Both the position numbers and the translations under genes were made by a program. Below, piece after piece: positions 54,558 through 63,978 of a DNA stretch of 64,000 bases (within the stretch, counting starts at the first letter, position 1; the number at the start of each line of letters is the position of its first letter). Below the pieces are notes generated by a model, which saw only the letters and a program-made list of their open reading frames with translations, was not told where the DNA came from and did not search any database. Location of the stretch: positions 37,013 to 101,012 of the forward strand of contig JAERTG010000130.1 in assembly GCA_016845065.1 (NCBI GenBank), given 5' to 3'. The DNA comes from Fidelibacterota bacterium. GTDB taxonomy: Bacteria; Fidelibacterota; UBA8477; JABMPR01.

Positions 54558-57500
54558 TTACTTTAGATAGATCATTTTAATTACATCGGTCGATGCTCCG
54601 GCTTTTATTTGAGTCAGGTATATACCAGTATCGATAGGTTTACCCTCAAGTGAAAGACCTTGCCAGGTAACTTCATGGTATCCACTACTAAGATTCCCTG
54701 AGATCAGATTAGCTACCAACCTTCCACTGATGTCATAAACATTGAGCTCAACTTCAGTCGATGCGCTTAAGTGGAAGCGTATCGTCGTGGTTGGGTTGAA
54801 GGGATTGGGATAATTCTGATAAAGTTTAAAATCATCAGCCTGTATCACACCAGGATCATCTATTGACAAGAGGGCTGGGATAGCTGGAATATCTACCATC
54901 TCTTCCTGATCAGCGATGGTGTAAATCGCCGTTCCATAAGCTGGTAGGGTTACGGTGAAGTTCTGCAAATCTGCACCTGTCAGGTTTTCACTTATCCCAG
55001 AGTAATGATTATTAACCCAATAGCTAGACCCAGTGTCGAAAGGTAAATCGAATTTCAAGTTTGCACCTGCAAGATCGAAGGTGACTGTTTTCTCACTGCT
55101 GGAAAAATTGGTGACAGTCAATCCATTTGAGCCAGTGTAAGGTCGTATGAAGGAATAAACTACGCCATCTCCTGTAGGTACGCGATCAAAATCTGATTCA
55201 TCCGAGGCATTCACTTGACCATCGTTATTTGTATCCTTCCTGTGTTGCCAAAAAGCAGGGAACTGTGCTCTAATTTGCGCCAATTTCTGATAATGAGGTG
55301 TTAATAGATCCCGACCAGCAAATTCCCAGTCAATGATTCCACGTCTACGATCATTGAGATCAGGTTCACCTGGAGCCCCCATTCCCAGCCCCCATCCAAC
55401 TTCTTGACCATTTGTGACCATAGGAATACCTGGGGCTGTCCAGATCACCGAAGCCATAGGCATGGTTTTTACAAAGGAGTTGTACTTATAGGCAATGCGG
55501 TCTTCATCCTGACTCTCCATAAAACGTAGATAGTATGAATTTTCACCAGGATAGTATCCAGCATTTGCTAGGTCATCATGAAGGGTATTTACACTCGTGG
55601 ATGAGAAACCAAAATTTCTAATAGCATTGAAATAGGTTTTAAAGTCATAACTCACATCAAGACCACCACCTTGGTCGGCATAGAGGTATTCTGTTCCACT
55701 ACCGGTACCATCATCTTCTCCCAAGAGCATAATATCGGGTTTAATGTGCTTCAAGGCTTGACGGACTGGCACTCCCATGTTCTCTTCACCATATTTCCGT
55801 GATGGTCCCCAGTAGACATCATAGCGAAAACCATCGATACCAAACTCCTCAATCCAGTATTCATAGACCCCCGTCATATATCGTCTAGCATCCAGATCAC
55901 GCCAATCCCAATTGAGCAGAACTTCACTAAAGGCACAATAATAATAAATTCCAAAAGGAGTCGTGCAATCACCGAGACCATTGGTATTATGGGAAATAAA
56001 TTCAGTCTGATAATAGTCATAATACTGTGATGCATCTCCGTATTGAGCAGCCTCTTGAGCGAAGGGGTGAACATTTCCACTATGGTTTGGCGTTACATCC
56101 TGAATCACTTTGAGACCCAGATCATGGGCGGCATCAACAAAGTCTTTATAATCTTGATCCGTACCATAGGATGATTCAACATGCATAAAGTCTTCAATGT
56201 AATAACCGATATTAATCTGATTATCCACATCCCCGGGAATTTCCATGACGGGAAGCACCCATATCGTGTTATAACCCATGGCAGCGATATAGTCTAGATT
56301 AGGGATGGCCGAAGCAATGGTTCCATCAGGTGTAAAAGCTTTGAAAAAAAGCAGATAAATCCTACTGTTCTTCACCCACTGGGCATTGTCCTCATACCGT
56401 CCGATCGCAACATCGTCTCCATTCCCATCCACAACAAAAGTAGCTCGTGTGGAATCCGTATCTCCATCCTCATCTTCTACATATAGTGAAATAAAGTACT
56501 CACCAGAAATATCCGGTTTGGCAATATTAAGTTGATTTTCACCTGATCCTTCAATACCCAGGGTTTGTGGGTTTTGCGAATCTTCCCCCCAGACCAAATT
56601 GATCGATCCTCCATCTGGATCCTCACTACCATCAGCACTGAAAATCAGCAAGCTTCCAGCATCAACAATGGTCACCTTGGCTGTGGGTTGATGTTCAACT
56701 TTTTTTTCAATGAGTAAGTTTGAGGAGTTTTCCATAGAGCCATCGATGAGAGCTTGAATTTGGAAAACATTATCACCGTCGGAGAGCGTAATTGTCGTAT
56801 CCATGATACCATCCACAACACTCACAGTCCAAAAGTCCCAATTGCTTGTCAATGTTACAAATTGGATGGAATCGTTCAAGCCACCGCTGGATTCATATAT
56901 TGCGGCTCTAATTCGCCAACTGTCCTTCCAGGTCTGTGCTGGGAGAGTTATAAACTGAATGATATCAGCTTGAACCGTGAATTGGGTTGAATCAGTATGT
57001 GAATCCCCATCCAAAGTAGCTGCTGAAATAAATAAATTGTGGATACCATCTCCTAGAGCATCAGGCACTACAAAGCTAAACTGATGGGTCTCCGAATCAT
57101 AACCAGCTCCAATATTTTCATAACTTGCACCACCAACAATAAGTTGAATACTTGAAGTGTCAATCTCAGTTGTGGTTGATGGAAAGATGTATGCCGTAAT
57201 TTCCGGGTGTCTTGAATGGACTGGTTCAGCACCTATGACTGAATTTGGTAAAAGTAAGTGAATTGTCGGGTCGTTAATAGGGAGATACGAATTGTTGTTA
57301 TCTGAAGCATTTTGTCTTGGGTTCAAAGGATCAGGGAACCAATTCCCATCATGAAACTTGTATTGGTAAGCACCTGGAACACTGTTGGCTGCAGGCAATG
57401 GATTAGGTCCACCTACGCGGAGGCGAATGGTTTTATGCCAGGAAGCTTCAATGGCATCATAGCTCATTTCTGAAGCAGATGAGCTGGGATTCCAGCCGTT

Positions 57501-57632
57501 GAATTCACCGGGTATATTTACACTACCGGGGTTGTTTTGAGGATAGTAGTAAAACGTGACATCTACACTATCCTGAGCAAAGCCCGTAAGGGTCAGGACA
57601 ACAGTAGTTACAATGACTAGTAATTTTTTCAT
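54558..57632 (-). CDS. secreted GH13 alpha-amylase with type IX-style sorting domain
   Basis: The ATG at 57632 follows GGGGAATCAA; an in-frame start at 57656 precedes that site. The 1024-aa protein has a signal peptide, a CBM48-like N-terminal domain (about 20-110), Ig/PKD-like domains (about 120-420) and a GH13 barrel. DVTPNHSG is conserved region I, DGFRYDV holds the nucleophile Asp near 600, LLGEDDG holds the acid/base Glu near 638, and ESQDEDR lies near 707. The last 80 residues hold QNYPNPFNPTTTI, NVYDISGRLV and a KMIYLK end, directing export and surface retention. It cuts alpha-1,4-glucans outside the cell. It lies between the two other glucanase genes of the operon. Confidence 0.88.
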   Translation of the reverse strand: MKKLLVIVTTVVLTLTGFAQDSVDVTFYYYPQNNPGSVNIPGEFNGWNPSSSASEMSYDAIEASWHKTIRLRVGGPNPLPAANSVPGAYQYKFHDGNWFPDPLNPRQNASDNNNSYLPINDPTIHLLLPNSVIGAEPVHSRHPEITAYIFPSTTTEIDTSSIQLIVGGASYENIGAGYDSETHQFSFVVPDALGDGIHNLFISAATLDGDSHTDSTQFTVQADIIQFITLPAQTWKDSWRIRAAIYESSGGLNDSIQFVTLTSNWDFWTVSVVDGIMDTTITLSDGDNVFQIQALIDGSMENSSNLLIEKKVEHQPTAKVTIVDAGSLLIFSADGSEDPDGGSINLVWGEDSQNPQTLGIEGSGENQLNIAKPDISGEYFISLYVEDEDGDTDSTRATFVVDGNGDDVAIGRYEDNAQWVKNSRIYLLFFKAFTPDGTIASAIPNLDYIAAMGYNTIWVLPVMEIPGDVDNQINIGYYIEDFMHVESSYGTDQDYKDFVDAAHDLGLKVIQDVTPNHSGNVHPFAQEAAQYGDASQYYDYYQTEFISHNTNGLGDCTTPFGIYYYCAFSEVLLNWDWRDLDARRYMTGVYEYWIEEFGIDGFRYDVYWGPSRKYGEENMGVPVRQALKHIKPDIMLLGEDDGTGSGTEYLYADQGGGLDVSYDFKTYFNAIRNFGFSSTSVNTLHDDLANAGYYPGENSYYLRFMESQDEDRIAYKYNSFVKTMPMASVIWTAPGIPMVTNGQEVGWGLGMGAPGEPDLNDRRRGIIDWEFAGRDLLTPHYQKLAQIRAQFPAFWQHRKDTNNDGQVNASDESDFDRVPTGDGVVYSFIRPYTGSNGLTVTNFSSSEKTVTFDLAGANLKFDLPFDTGSSYWVNNHYSGISENLTGADLQNFTVTLPAYGTAIYTIADQEEMVDIPAIPALLSIDDPGVIQADDFKLYQNYPNPFNPTTTIRFHLSASTEVELNVYDISGRLVANLISGNLSSGYHEVTWQGLSLEGKPIDTGIYLTQIKAGASTDVIKMIYLK

Positions 57633-57682
57633 TTGATTCCCCGAAAGTATATTCATATGGTTTCTATGTGAATTTCTGGCTC

Positions 57683-59440
57683 TTATTTGACGATGGCAAA
57701 ATGTTGAGCTGACAGGATAAAATTACCCGTTTCATCCACAGGTAAATCACCCAACAGTATGGTTTCAACCCCATCCGCTTTAAAGTGAAAATCGGTATCA
57801 GAAAAATTGAAAAACACCAGGAGTGGTCCATGTTTATAAGCCATGATTTTGTGATCATTATTGGCAATAATGAATTGGAACAAAGAAGTAGAAGAGAGGT
57901 GTTCTTTTCTGATCTGCAGCACATCGGTCATAACTTCAGATATGCCCAGATCCCCATCATCCCAGTTGAGAGGCATTTTTTCAAACAATGCAGGGACATA
58001 CTCGCCTGTTGTACCAATCTCCTGACCTGAATAGATCAGAGGGTTACCATCCATGAGGGCGATAAAAGCCCATGCAGTCAAATTGAGTTCTCTGTTGGGA
58101 ATAAGTGTTGCTGATCTGGTTTTATCATGATTTTCACTAAAACGCATCCGGAGGGCTCCCTGGGGATACTGAAATTCTTCCAGTTCATAGGAGCGTTTGA
58201 TTTCAGACGGGTCGGCATTTCCCTGGGTTAGCTGCATGACTCCCTCCCACATGTTCCAGGAGTATGTCATATCATGACCAACGAGATGCAATTCAGGTTT
58301 CGCACCCTCTGCCAAAAAGAAGACATCTGGCTTGACCTCACGACAGGCTGCTTTAGCATCGATCCAAAAATCGTTGGGCACCAATTCTGCCACATCAAAC
58401 CGATATCCGTCAATATCGGTTTCCGTGATCCACCATTGCAGCATTTCTATCATATAGTTTCTTAAATCGGGATTATCATAATTAAGATCCGCCACATCAT
58501 GCCAATCTGCATTTGGCGGTATAATTTCACCTTTGTCATCCTGGGTATACCAGTCGGGGTGTTGATCAAGGAGCTCATTGTCCCAGGCTGAGTGATTCAT
58601 CACAAAATCCAGGATAATATGCATATCTCTCTCGTGAATCTCATCTACAAGAAGTTTAAAATCATCCAGGGTTCCCATGTCGGGGTTGACAGCGTAGTAA
58701 TCCTTCACCGAGTAGGGACTACCTATCGAACCCTTTCTGTTCTCTTCACCGATGGGATGAACAGGCATGAGCCAAAGCAGGTCAATACCCAATGATTTGA
58801 TTCGATCCAAATCTTCGATCAACCCCTGGAATGTGCCCTCCTGTGATTGTTGGCGAACAAAAACTTCATAGATAACTGCATCTTTTACCCATTCCGGTGG
58901 TGCTGGAGCGTCAACCTTGCTGGCTTCATTGCGCAACAAGTCTACCTCTTCAATGTACGGTTCCAGATAAACGGCACCCGGAATGCCACCTGGACCACCA
59001 GTATCCTCAATCCGGAGTACAAGGTTGTGAATTTCTCCATCATTCAATTTATCACCAATATCGAAAAAGAATTTGATATTATAGCCCATTTGCTTACCAA
59101 AGAGTCGCCCATCCAACCAGACAACAGCATTGTCATCAATGGAATCAAATACAATGGCAAGCTTATACCCTGCTGGAACATTTTTAGCCTGAATTTGAGT
59201 CGAATACCAGGCGAAACCGTCATAATCATCATCTGTCCAATTACCTGGGACCTCGGTAATTTCCCAGTCTGAGCGGTCATGATCATTATCAAACCAACCT
59301 GCTCGGAGACCTACGCGACTGGAGTCGTATTTCAGGACCCAGGGTGCATCCAGTAATTGTGCTTCAGTTGTAAGTGATTCACAACCAGAAATCAATAGCA
59401 TGCTGAGGGTTAGCAGAAGAAGAAAGGAAATGTATTTCAT
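57683..59440 (-). CDS. lipoprotein GH13 alpha-glucanase with N-terminal beta-jelly-roll
   Basis: The 585-aa protein has a lipobox MLLISGC. Residues about 25-170 form a jelly-roll of the GH2 sugar-binding type (WYSTQIQAKNVPAGYKLAIVFDSIDDNAVVWLDGRLFG), an unusual partner for GH13. The barrel starts DAVIYEVFVRQ near 188. It has DFVMNHSAWDN (region I), DGYRFDVAE with the nucleophile near 346, LAEGAKPE with the acid/base Glu near 375, and FSENHDKTR near 437. The whole set of catalytic acids is present. It would act on oligosaccharides at the outer-membrane or periplasmic face. It lies 24 bases after malG. Confidence 0.85.
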   Translation of the reverse strand: MKYISFLLLLTLSMLLISGCESLTTEAQLLDAPWVLKYDSSRVGLRAGWFDNDHDRSDWEITEVPGNWTDDDYDGFAWYSTQIQAKNVPAGYKLAIVFDSIDDNAVVWLDGRLFGKQMGYNIKFFFDIGDKLNDGEIHNLVLRIEDTGGPGGIPGAVYLEPYIEEVDLLRNEASKVDAPAPPEWVKDAVIYEVFVRQQSQEGTFQGLIEDLDRIKSLGIDLLWLMPVHPIGEENRKGSIGSPYSVKDYYAVNPDMGTLDDFKLLVDEIHERDMHIILDFVMNHSAWDNELLDQHPDWYTQDDKGEIIPPNADWHDVADLNYDNPDLRNYMIEMLQWWITETDIDGYRFDVAELVPNDFWIDAKAACREVKPDVFFLAEGAKPELHLVGHDMTYSWNMWEGVMQLTQGNADPSEIKRSYELEEFQYPQGALRMRFSENHDKTRSATLIPNRELNLTAWAFIALMDGNPLIYSGQEIGTTGEYVPALFEKMPLNWDDGDLGISEVMTDVLQIRKEHLSSTSLFQFIIANNDHKIMAYKHGPLLVFFNFSDTDFHFKADGVETILLGDLPVDETGNFILSAQHFAIVK

Positions 59441-59464
59441 GAAAGTTCCTATAGAGTTGTAAAA

Positions 59465-60298
59465 CTAGCCTTTGACCGATCCCAACGTGAGACCGCCGAT
59501 TAAATATTTTGTTAGAAATAGGAAAAGTGCAATCGCAGGAATGGAGACAATCATGGCTCCGGCTGCATAGAGACCCCATTCTGTTGTCATGTTGGCCTGA
59601 AATGACTTCAATCCAATTGGCAGGGTGAACATGTCTTCATACCAGAGCACCTGGGCAGCGACAATATATTCTGTCCAGGCTGACATAAATGAAAACAGGG
59701 CAGTGATAACAAGCGCAGGTGATGCAAGTGGAAGAATAATTTTATAGAATGCCATGAATCTGCTGGCACCATCAATTCGTGCAGCCTCTTCCAGGGAATA
59801 TGGGATGGTATCGTAGTACCCTTTCATTGACCAAACACAAAAGGGCAAAGCGGTGGAGGAATAGATGACTATTAAACCGAGATAAGTGTTTATAAGGTGC
59901 AAACTTGACAGCATGATAAACAGGGGCAACAGCAGCATAGTAGCTGGAAACATTTGTGTTACCAGGAGGCTGAACAAACTCGCTTCGCGACCTGGGAAGC
60001 GAAAACGGGACAAGGCATATCCCGCTGTGGAAGCGAGAGTCACACCCGTGAGCATCACAGTAGCTGTAACCAGAATCGAATTCCATATCCAGGTACCGAA
60101 TGGGTGATCCGTGAAGAGTTTGATGTAATTATCAAAGGTCCAATCCTCAGGAATAATGGACAAACTTTCTGTCAACAGATTATCACCTGGTCGAATGGAG
60201 ATCGTAATAACTCGGAGGATGGGATAGATAGACCAGGCAACGGCCATAAACAGGGCCGCATAAATCATGAAATACTGAAGTTTTGAGGTTTTTTTCAT
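59465..60298 (-). CDS. malG: maltodextrin ABC transporter permease MalG
   Basis: The 277-aa protein has six predicted helices and the binding-protein-dependent permease motif EAARIDGASRFMAFYKIILPLASPAL. The N-terminal WSIYPILRVITISIRPGD and LNTYLGLIVIYSSTALPFCVW segments are typical of MalG. With the fused MalE-MalF protein, it forms the transmembrane channel for maltose or malto-oligosaccharides. It starts nine bases after the malEF stop, so the two are coupled. The C-terminal TLGSVKG matches the MalG end that docks on the ATPase, but no ATPase gene is in the window. Confidence 0.9.
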   Translation of the reverse strand: MKKTSKLQYFMIYAALFMAVAWSIYPILRVITISIRPGDNLLTESLSIIPEDWTFDNYIKLFTDHPFGTWIWNSILVTATVMLTGVTLASTAGYALSRFRFPGREASLFSLLVTQMFPATMLLLPLFIMLSSLHLINTYLGLIVIYSSTALPFCVWSMKGYYDTIPYSLEEAARIDGASRFMAFYKIILPLASPALVITALFSFMSAWTEYIVAAQVLWYEDMFTLPIGLKSFQANMTTEWGLYAAGAMIVSIPAIALFLFLTKYLIGGLTLGSVKG

Positions 60299-60307
60299 AT
60301 CACTTCT

Positions 60308-62599
60308 CTAATATGCCGTTTCTGTTGCTTTATTTTTCTGCATGAATTTTACAGAGAACAGAGCAAGCATGATGAAAATCATAAAACTAAAGGCGGCGGC
60401 ATAGCCATATCTATAAAGGTTGAAGGCAGCACGATACACAAAGCTAACCAGGATATGCGTCTGGTCTCCAGGTTGACCTCCGTTTGAAACCAACCAGACA
60501 ACATTAATATTGTTGAAGGTCCAGACTATGCCCAAGGTGATGGCCGGAATCATGACCGGTTTTAATAGTGGCAATGTAATTTTTTTAAATTGCTGCCACG
60601 CTGTGGCTCCATCTATAGAGGCTGCTTCATATAGCTCCTGTGGAATGGACTGCAGGCCACCCAGGGCGATAATCATCATAAATGGGATACCTAGCCAGAC
60701 ATTGGTGATAATCGTCGCAATAAAGGCATTGGTTGGATCAATCAACCAGGAAATGGGTTCAACCCCAAAAAACTTGTTCAAGATGATGTTGACAGCACCA
60801 TAATCGATATTAAACATCCCTCGCCAGGTTAGTGCCGTGATATAGCTGGGAACCGCCCAGGGTAAAATCAGAAGCACACGAATGATTCCTTTTCCTGGTA
60901 AAGGTCGGTTGAGCAAAAGTGCTAGCATGACTCCAAAGATGACATGCAATACCACATTCACTACAGTCCAGATAACTGTTCTCAGAAAAAAGTGATAAAA
61001 TTGCGAATCAGTGAGAACTTTTCCATACTGAGATAGCCCGATAATTCGCCAATCATTGACAGTGGTCAATCCCATATTGGAAAATGAAATCACCAGGTTG
61101 TAGAAAAAGGGATAGACAACTACACCGAAAATAAAGATAGCGGCGGGTGCTACCATGAGAACTCCAAATCGGGATTCCTGAACCTGAACACCGGGGATAC
61201 CACGGACAAGCGGAAGAATAAATGCCACGAATAATTTATAGAGCGCCCAAATTGCCAGTAGAAGACCTGCGAGATATACTATTATAGCGCTGATATTTAC
61301 GGCGTCCTGATCCACATCCTGGCCTTCAAAGAGCTCAGCCACCTTTTGGACAGCGATCTCCTGCTGATAGACGGCACCCTCTTCAGGTGTCATGCTTCCA
61401 CCCAATACATTTTGATAGGCTGGCCGCATAGCATCCCAGATGGCTCTCATCTGAGGTGAGATGGGCATGGCTCTACCTCGGCTGACCTGTTCAATGGAGG
61501 TCATGATCACGGGATCTTCAGCTATTTGTGGTCGCTCACGCACTTCCAGCCGGGTGGGGATGGTAGCTAATCTGCTGGCATATTGGAACTGTGCATCAGC
61601 GCCAGTGAGAAACTTCATCAATTCCACAACTTGCTGTTCCCTCTCCCCTTCGAGATAGGGATTCATGTAATAACCCTTGGTGGCAATCATGGGTGCAGGA
61701 AACAATCCGGTCTCATTGTTAATGGGTAGGACAGCCAGGCCGAAATCTACATGGGGTGATTCCATATACTTGGCCCATGACCAGGCACCGTTGATGAGCA
61801 TGCCGGCTGCACCGGTGTTAAACTTTGAGTCGGCTATATCATAATCGCATTCAATGGGAATGATGCCGTGGACATCGCGCATATCACGGACAAATTCGAA
61901 GGCCTTTACGGCAGCATCATTATTCAGCGTAGGATTTTGATCTTCATCCATTACCCAGCCACCATAGGATGCATAGAAGGGCATGAAGAAGAATGGCTCA
62001 GTAAAATTCCAGACCAAGCCATATTGATCAACCACGCCATCGCCATCCTTATCCAGTGTGAGTTTTTTGCCATATTCAATCAATTCCTGCATGCTTTCCG
62101 GAGGGCGATCAAGACCTACCTCAGCAAAGAGGCGCTTGTTATAGACCAGGGCCAGATGATTACCCAGTTCATCACCGATCTGATATAGATGTCCCTGGTA
62201 CCAGGTGAGACCCTTGGGATCAAATTCAGAGAGTTCATCCTCGGTAAAAAAGTCTTCCAGGGGTTTGACGATATTCATTTCTACAAGTGCGCCGGTGAAA
62301 TCACTTGGTCCATACAGAAGATCTGGTCCACCCTCTGTAAAACCGGTGGCGGACATGTAGGCCATGCGGACTTCTTCATTTTCTTTGTAGAGTAGATGGA
62401 CGCTGATGTCCGGATTCATGCGTTCATATTCTGCAACGAGCTCATTAAGAACTGCACGACTGGGAGCAGGCATAGGATGCCAGAGATGTAGAGTGGTTTT
62501 TTCGGCACCAAGCAATCCAGAGACAAGAAGTAAGCCTATGATCAATTGAAGTAGGAAATGGCTGAGGCTTTTCCGTCTTTTTCGAAAATATCGAATCAC
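60308..62599 (-). CDS. fused maltodextrin-binding protein and permease (MalE-MalF)
   Basis: The 763-aa protein starts at GTG with GGAGAAC upstream. A signal/anchor (LLQLIIGLLLVSGLLGA) is followed by a MalE-like binding protein (about 33-420) with HLWHPMPAPSRAVLNELVAEYE, WNFTEPFFFMPFYASYGG and INGAWSWAKYMESPHV. A helix at about 440-463 joins it to a MalF-type permease (about 480-763) with EAASIDGATAWQQFKKITLPLLKPVM near 655. The usual separate MalE is therefore anchored to the channel. The permease is otherwise complete. MalG follows nine bases later. The fusion, with no stop or frameshift, looks genuine. Confidence 0.88.
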   Translation of the reverse strand: MIRYFRKRRKSLSHFLLQLIIGLLLVSGLLGAEKTTLHLWHPMPAPSRAVLNELVAEYERMNPDISVHLLYKENEEVRMAYMSATGFTEGGPDLLYGPSDFTGALVEMNIVKPLEDFFTEDELSEFDPKGLTWYQGHLYQIGDELGNHLALVYNKRLFAEVGLDRPPESMQELIEYGKKLTLDKDGDGVVDQYGLVWNFTEPFFFMPFYASYGGWVMDEDQNPTLNNDAAVKAFEFVRDMRDVHGIIPIECDYDIADSKFNTGAAGMLINGAWSWAKYMESPHVDFGLAVLPINNETGLFPAPMIATKGYYMNPYLEGEREQQVVELMKFLTGADAQFQYASRLATIPTRLEVRERPQIAEDPVIMTSIEQVSRGRAMPISPQMRAIWDAMRPAYQNVLGGSMTPEEGAVYQQEIAVQKVAELFEGQDVDQDAVNISAIIVYLAGLLLAIWALYKLFVAFILPLVRGIPGVQVQESRFGVLMVAPAAIFIFGVVVYPFFYNLVISFSNMGLTTVNDWRIIGLSQYGKVLTDSQFYHFFLRTVIWTVVNVVLHVIFGVMLALLLNRPLPGKGIIRVLLILPWAVPSYITALTWRGMFNIDYGAVNIILNKFFGVEPISWLIDPTNAFIATIITNVWLGIPFMMIIALGGLQSIPQELYEAASIDGATAWQQFKKITLPLLKPVMIPAITLGIVWTFNNINVVWLVSNGGQPGDQTHILVSFVYRAAFNLYRYGYAAAFSFMIFIMLALFSVKFMQKNKATETAY

Positions 62600-62631
62600 T
62601 CTATTGTTCTCCGATGCACATTTGCATGTTG

Positions 62632-63918
62632 CTAAAATCTATCATCAATGCTGCTGGACACCATGGGCCAAAAATAAATCAGAGCATCATCTAGGTGAGC
62701 TCGCCAGGCACCCCATGAATGCCCTTCATGCCAGGTTCTCCAGCTTAGATTCCATTGTTCATCTTCTAATACTGTTTTGAGGGACAGTGAGCTATTATAA
62801 ATGGATGGTTCATAGGTACCTGCATCCATATAAATATTTACGGGAAGGACCTGCGAAGCTTCATATTGCTCAATAATGTCACCAAACCAGATTGCTGGAG
62901 AATATGCTCCACAATTGCCAAATACTTCTGGATGTTGAATCGTAAACAGAAGGGAAGTTAATCCTCCCAGACTCACACCTGCCACTGCTCTATACTCGGC
63001 TTCTGGCATAGTCCTATATTGATCATCAATCCAGGGGACTAATTCATTCACAAACATCGCCATAAAGTCATAATCATATGAGTATTCTTCCATTCTATCC
63101 GTGGGATCGACAAATATGGCTATAACTGGTGGAATGAGTTCCCATGAAATCAGGAAGTCTAATACGTTCTCAGCAAATCCCAGATCTACTTGTTCACTGC
63201 CATCATGGAAGTAGATGCTACGATAGTTCTGAGTACCCTCAGAATATCCTGGAGGTGTATAGATCCTCACTGTTCGAGTCCGATCCTGAGTTGTATCAGT
63301 AAAAGTTGTAGAAAACAGAGAGCCGTGAGGTATGCTATAGGTTTCGATCTCGGGAGGTTGACTATACCCTGGCATTGATAGCTCAGAATTTGGACCGAAA
63401 CCGCCGCTGCAGGTATGTGGATTTAATGGATCCAGAATCCAGCTGCTATTTACAACCAATTTATAGTCGAGTCTGGCATCATTTTCAAATTGATATCCAG
63501 CGTAATAAAGATTGGTACCAGTGAGATGAGTAAAATTTTGATTTGTAGGATCCCAATCGGAGAAATCTCCTGCTACTGCAACTTGTGGAGAGGCACCATT
63601 AACATACAGAAAATATGCCGTAGAATCCTCAATATAGGGGATTCCTGTTGTACTATCAGCCCACTGAAGGAAAGCATTGACCAGGGCTTGCTTTTCATCT
63701 GCAGGCGCTTGATAGACTGATGTTATAAAATCATTGAATGATCCAGTTAATTGTTTTGGATCAGATCTGCGCGCCGAAAAATCTTCGGGAGCAGTTAAAT
63801 CATATTTCTCTGAATCAGGTGAGGTAGTACATGAAGGTATGTATATGAAAATAAGGGATAGCAAAAAAATTCTAAAGAATTTCAGTTTGTTCTGGGTCAG
63901 TTTTCTCGATAAAACCAT
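62632..63918 (-). CDS. lipoprotein esterase (Fes/EsterD-type alpha/beta hydrolase) with E-set domain
   Basis: The 428-aa protein has a lipobox FIYIPSC. Residues about 100-180 are an E-set/CBM48-like module (ASPQVAVAGDFSDWDPTNQ), as found beside glucan enzymes. The hydrolase domain has YRSIYFHDGSEQ, G-V-S-L-G-G with the nucleophile Ser near 314, and the catalytic His in EGHSWGAWR near 401. Fes-type members hydrolyse esters including feruloyl and siderophore esters. Here, first in the glucan operon, it may deacylate substituted sugars, or the fold may be used for glucan binding. The substrate is inference. Confidence 0.75.
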   Translation of the reverse strand: MVLSRKLTQNKLKFFRIFLLSLIFIYIPSCTTSPDSEKYDLTAPEDFSARRSDPKQLTGSFNDFITSVYQAPADEKQALVNAFLQWADSTTGIPYIEDSTAYFLYVNGASPQVAVAGDFSDWDPTNQNFTHLTGTNLYYAGYQFENDARLDYKLVVNSSWILDPLNPHTCSGGFGPNSELSMPGYSQPPEIETYSIPHGSLFSTTFTDTTQDRTRTVRIYTPPGYSEGTQNYRSIYFHDGSEQVDLGFAENVLDFLISWELIPPVIAIFVDPTDRMEEYSYDYDFMAMFVNELVPWIDDQYRTMPEAEYRAVAGVSLGGLTSLLFTIQHPEVFGNCGAYSPAIWFGDIIEQYEASQVLPVNIYMDAGTYEPSIYNSSLSLKTVLEDEQWNLSWRTWHEGHSWGAWRAHLDDALIYFWPMVSSSIDDRF

Positions 63919-63942
63919 GATGAACTGATTAACTCCCCTTTT

Positions 63943-63978
63943 AATAAAACAGGGTGGAGAAGAAATTCTCCACCCTGT
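63943..63978 (-). terminator. strong hairpin with GAAA loop upstream of the glucan operon
   Basis: ACAGGGTGGAGAA at 63949-63961 and TTCTCCACCCTGT at 63966-63978 form a 13-bp perfect stem around a GAAA (plus strand) loop. On the minus strand TTTTATTAA follows. It ends or attenuates transcription just 31 bases before the esterase ATG. Confidence 0.7.

Noticed and set aside
58847..59272. 141-codon plus-strand frame opposite the GH13 lipoprotein gene
   Set aside because: The minus strand encodes a clear jelly-roll and GH13 start here; the plus frame has no known domain or ribosome site.
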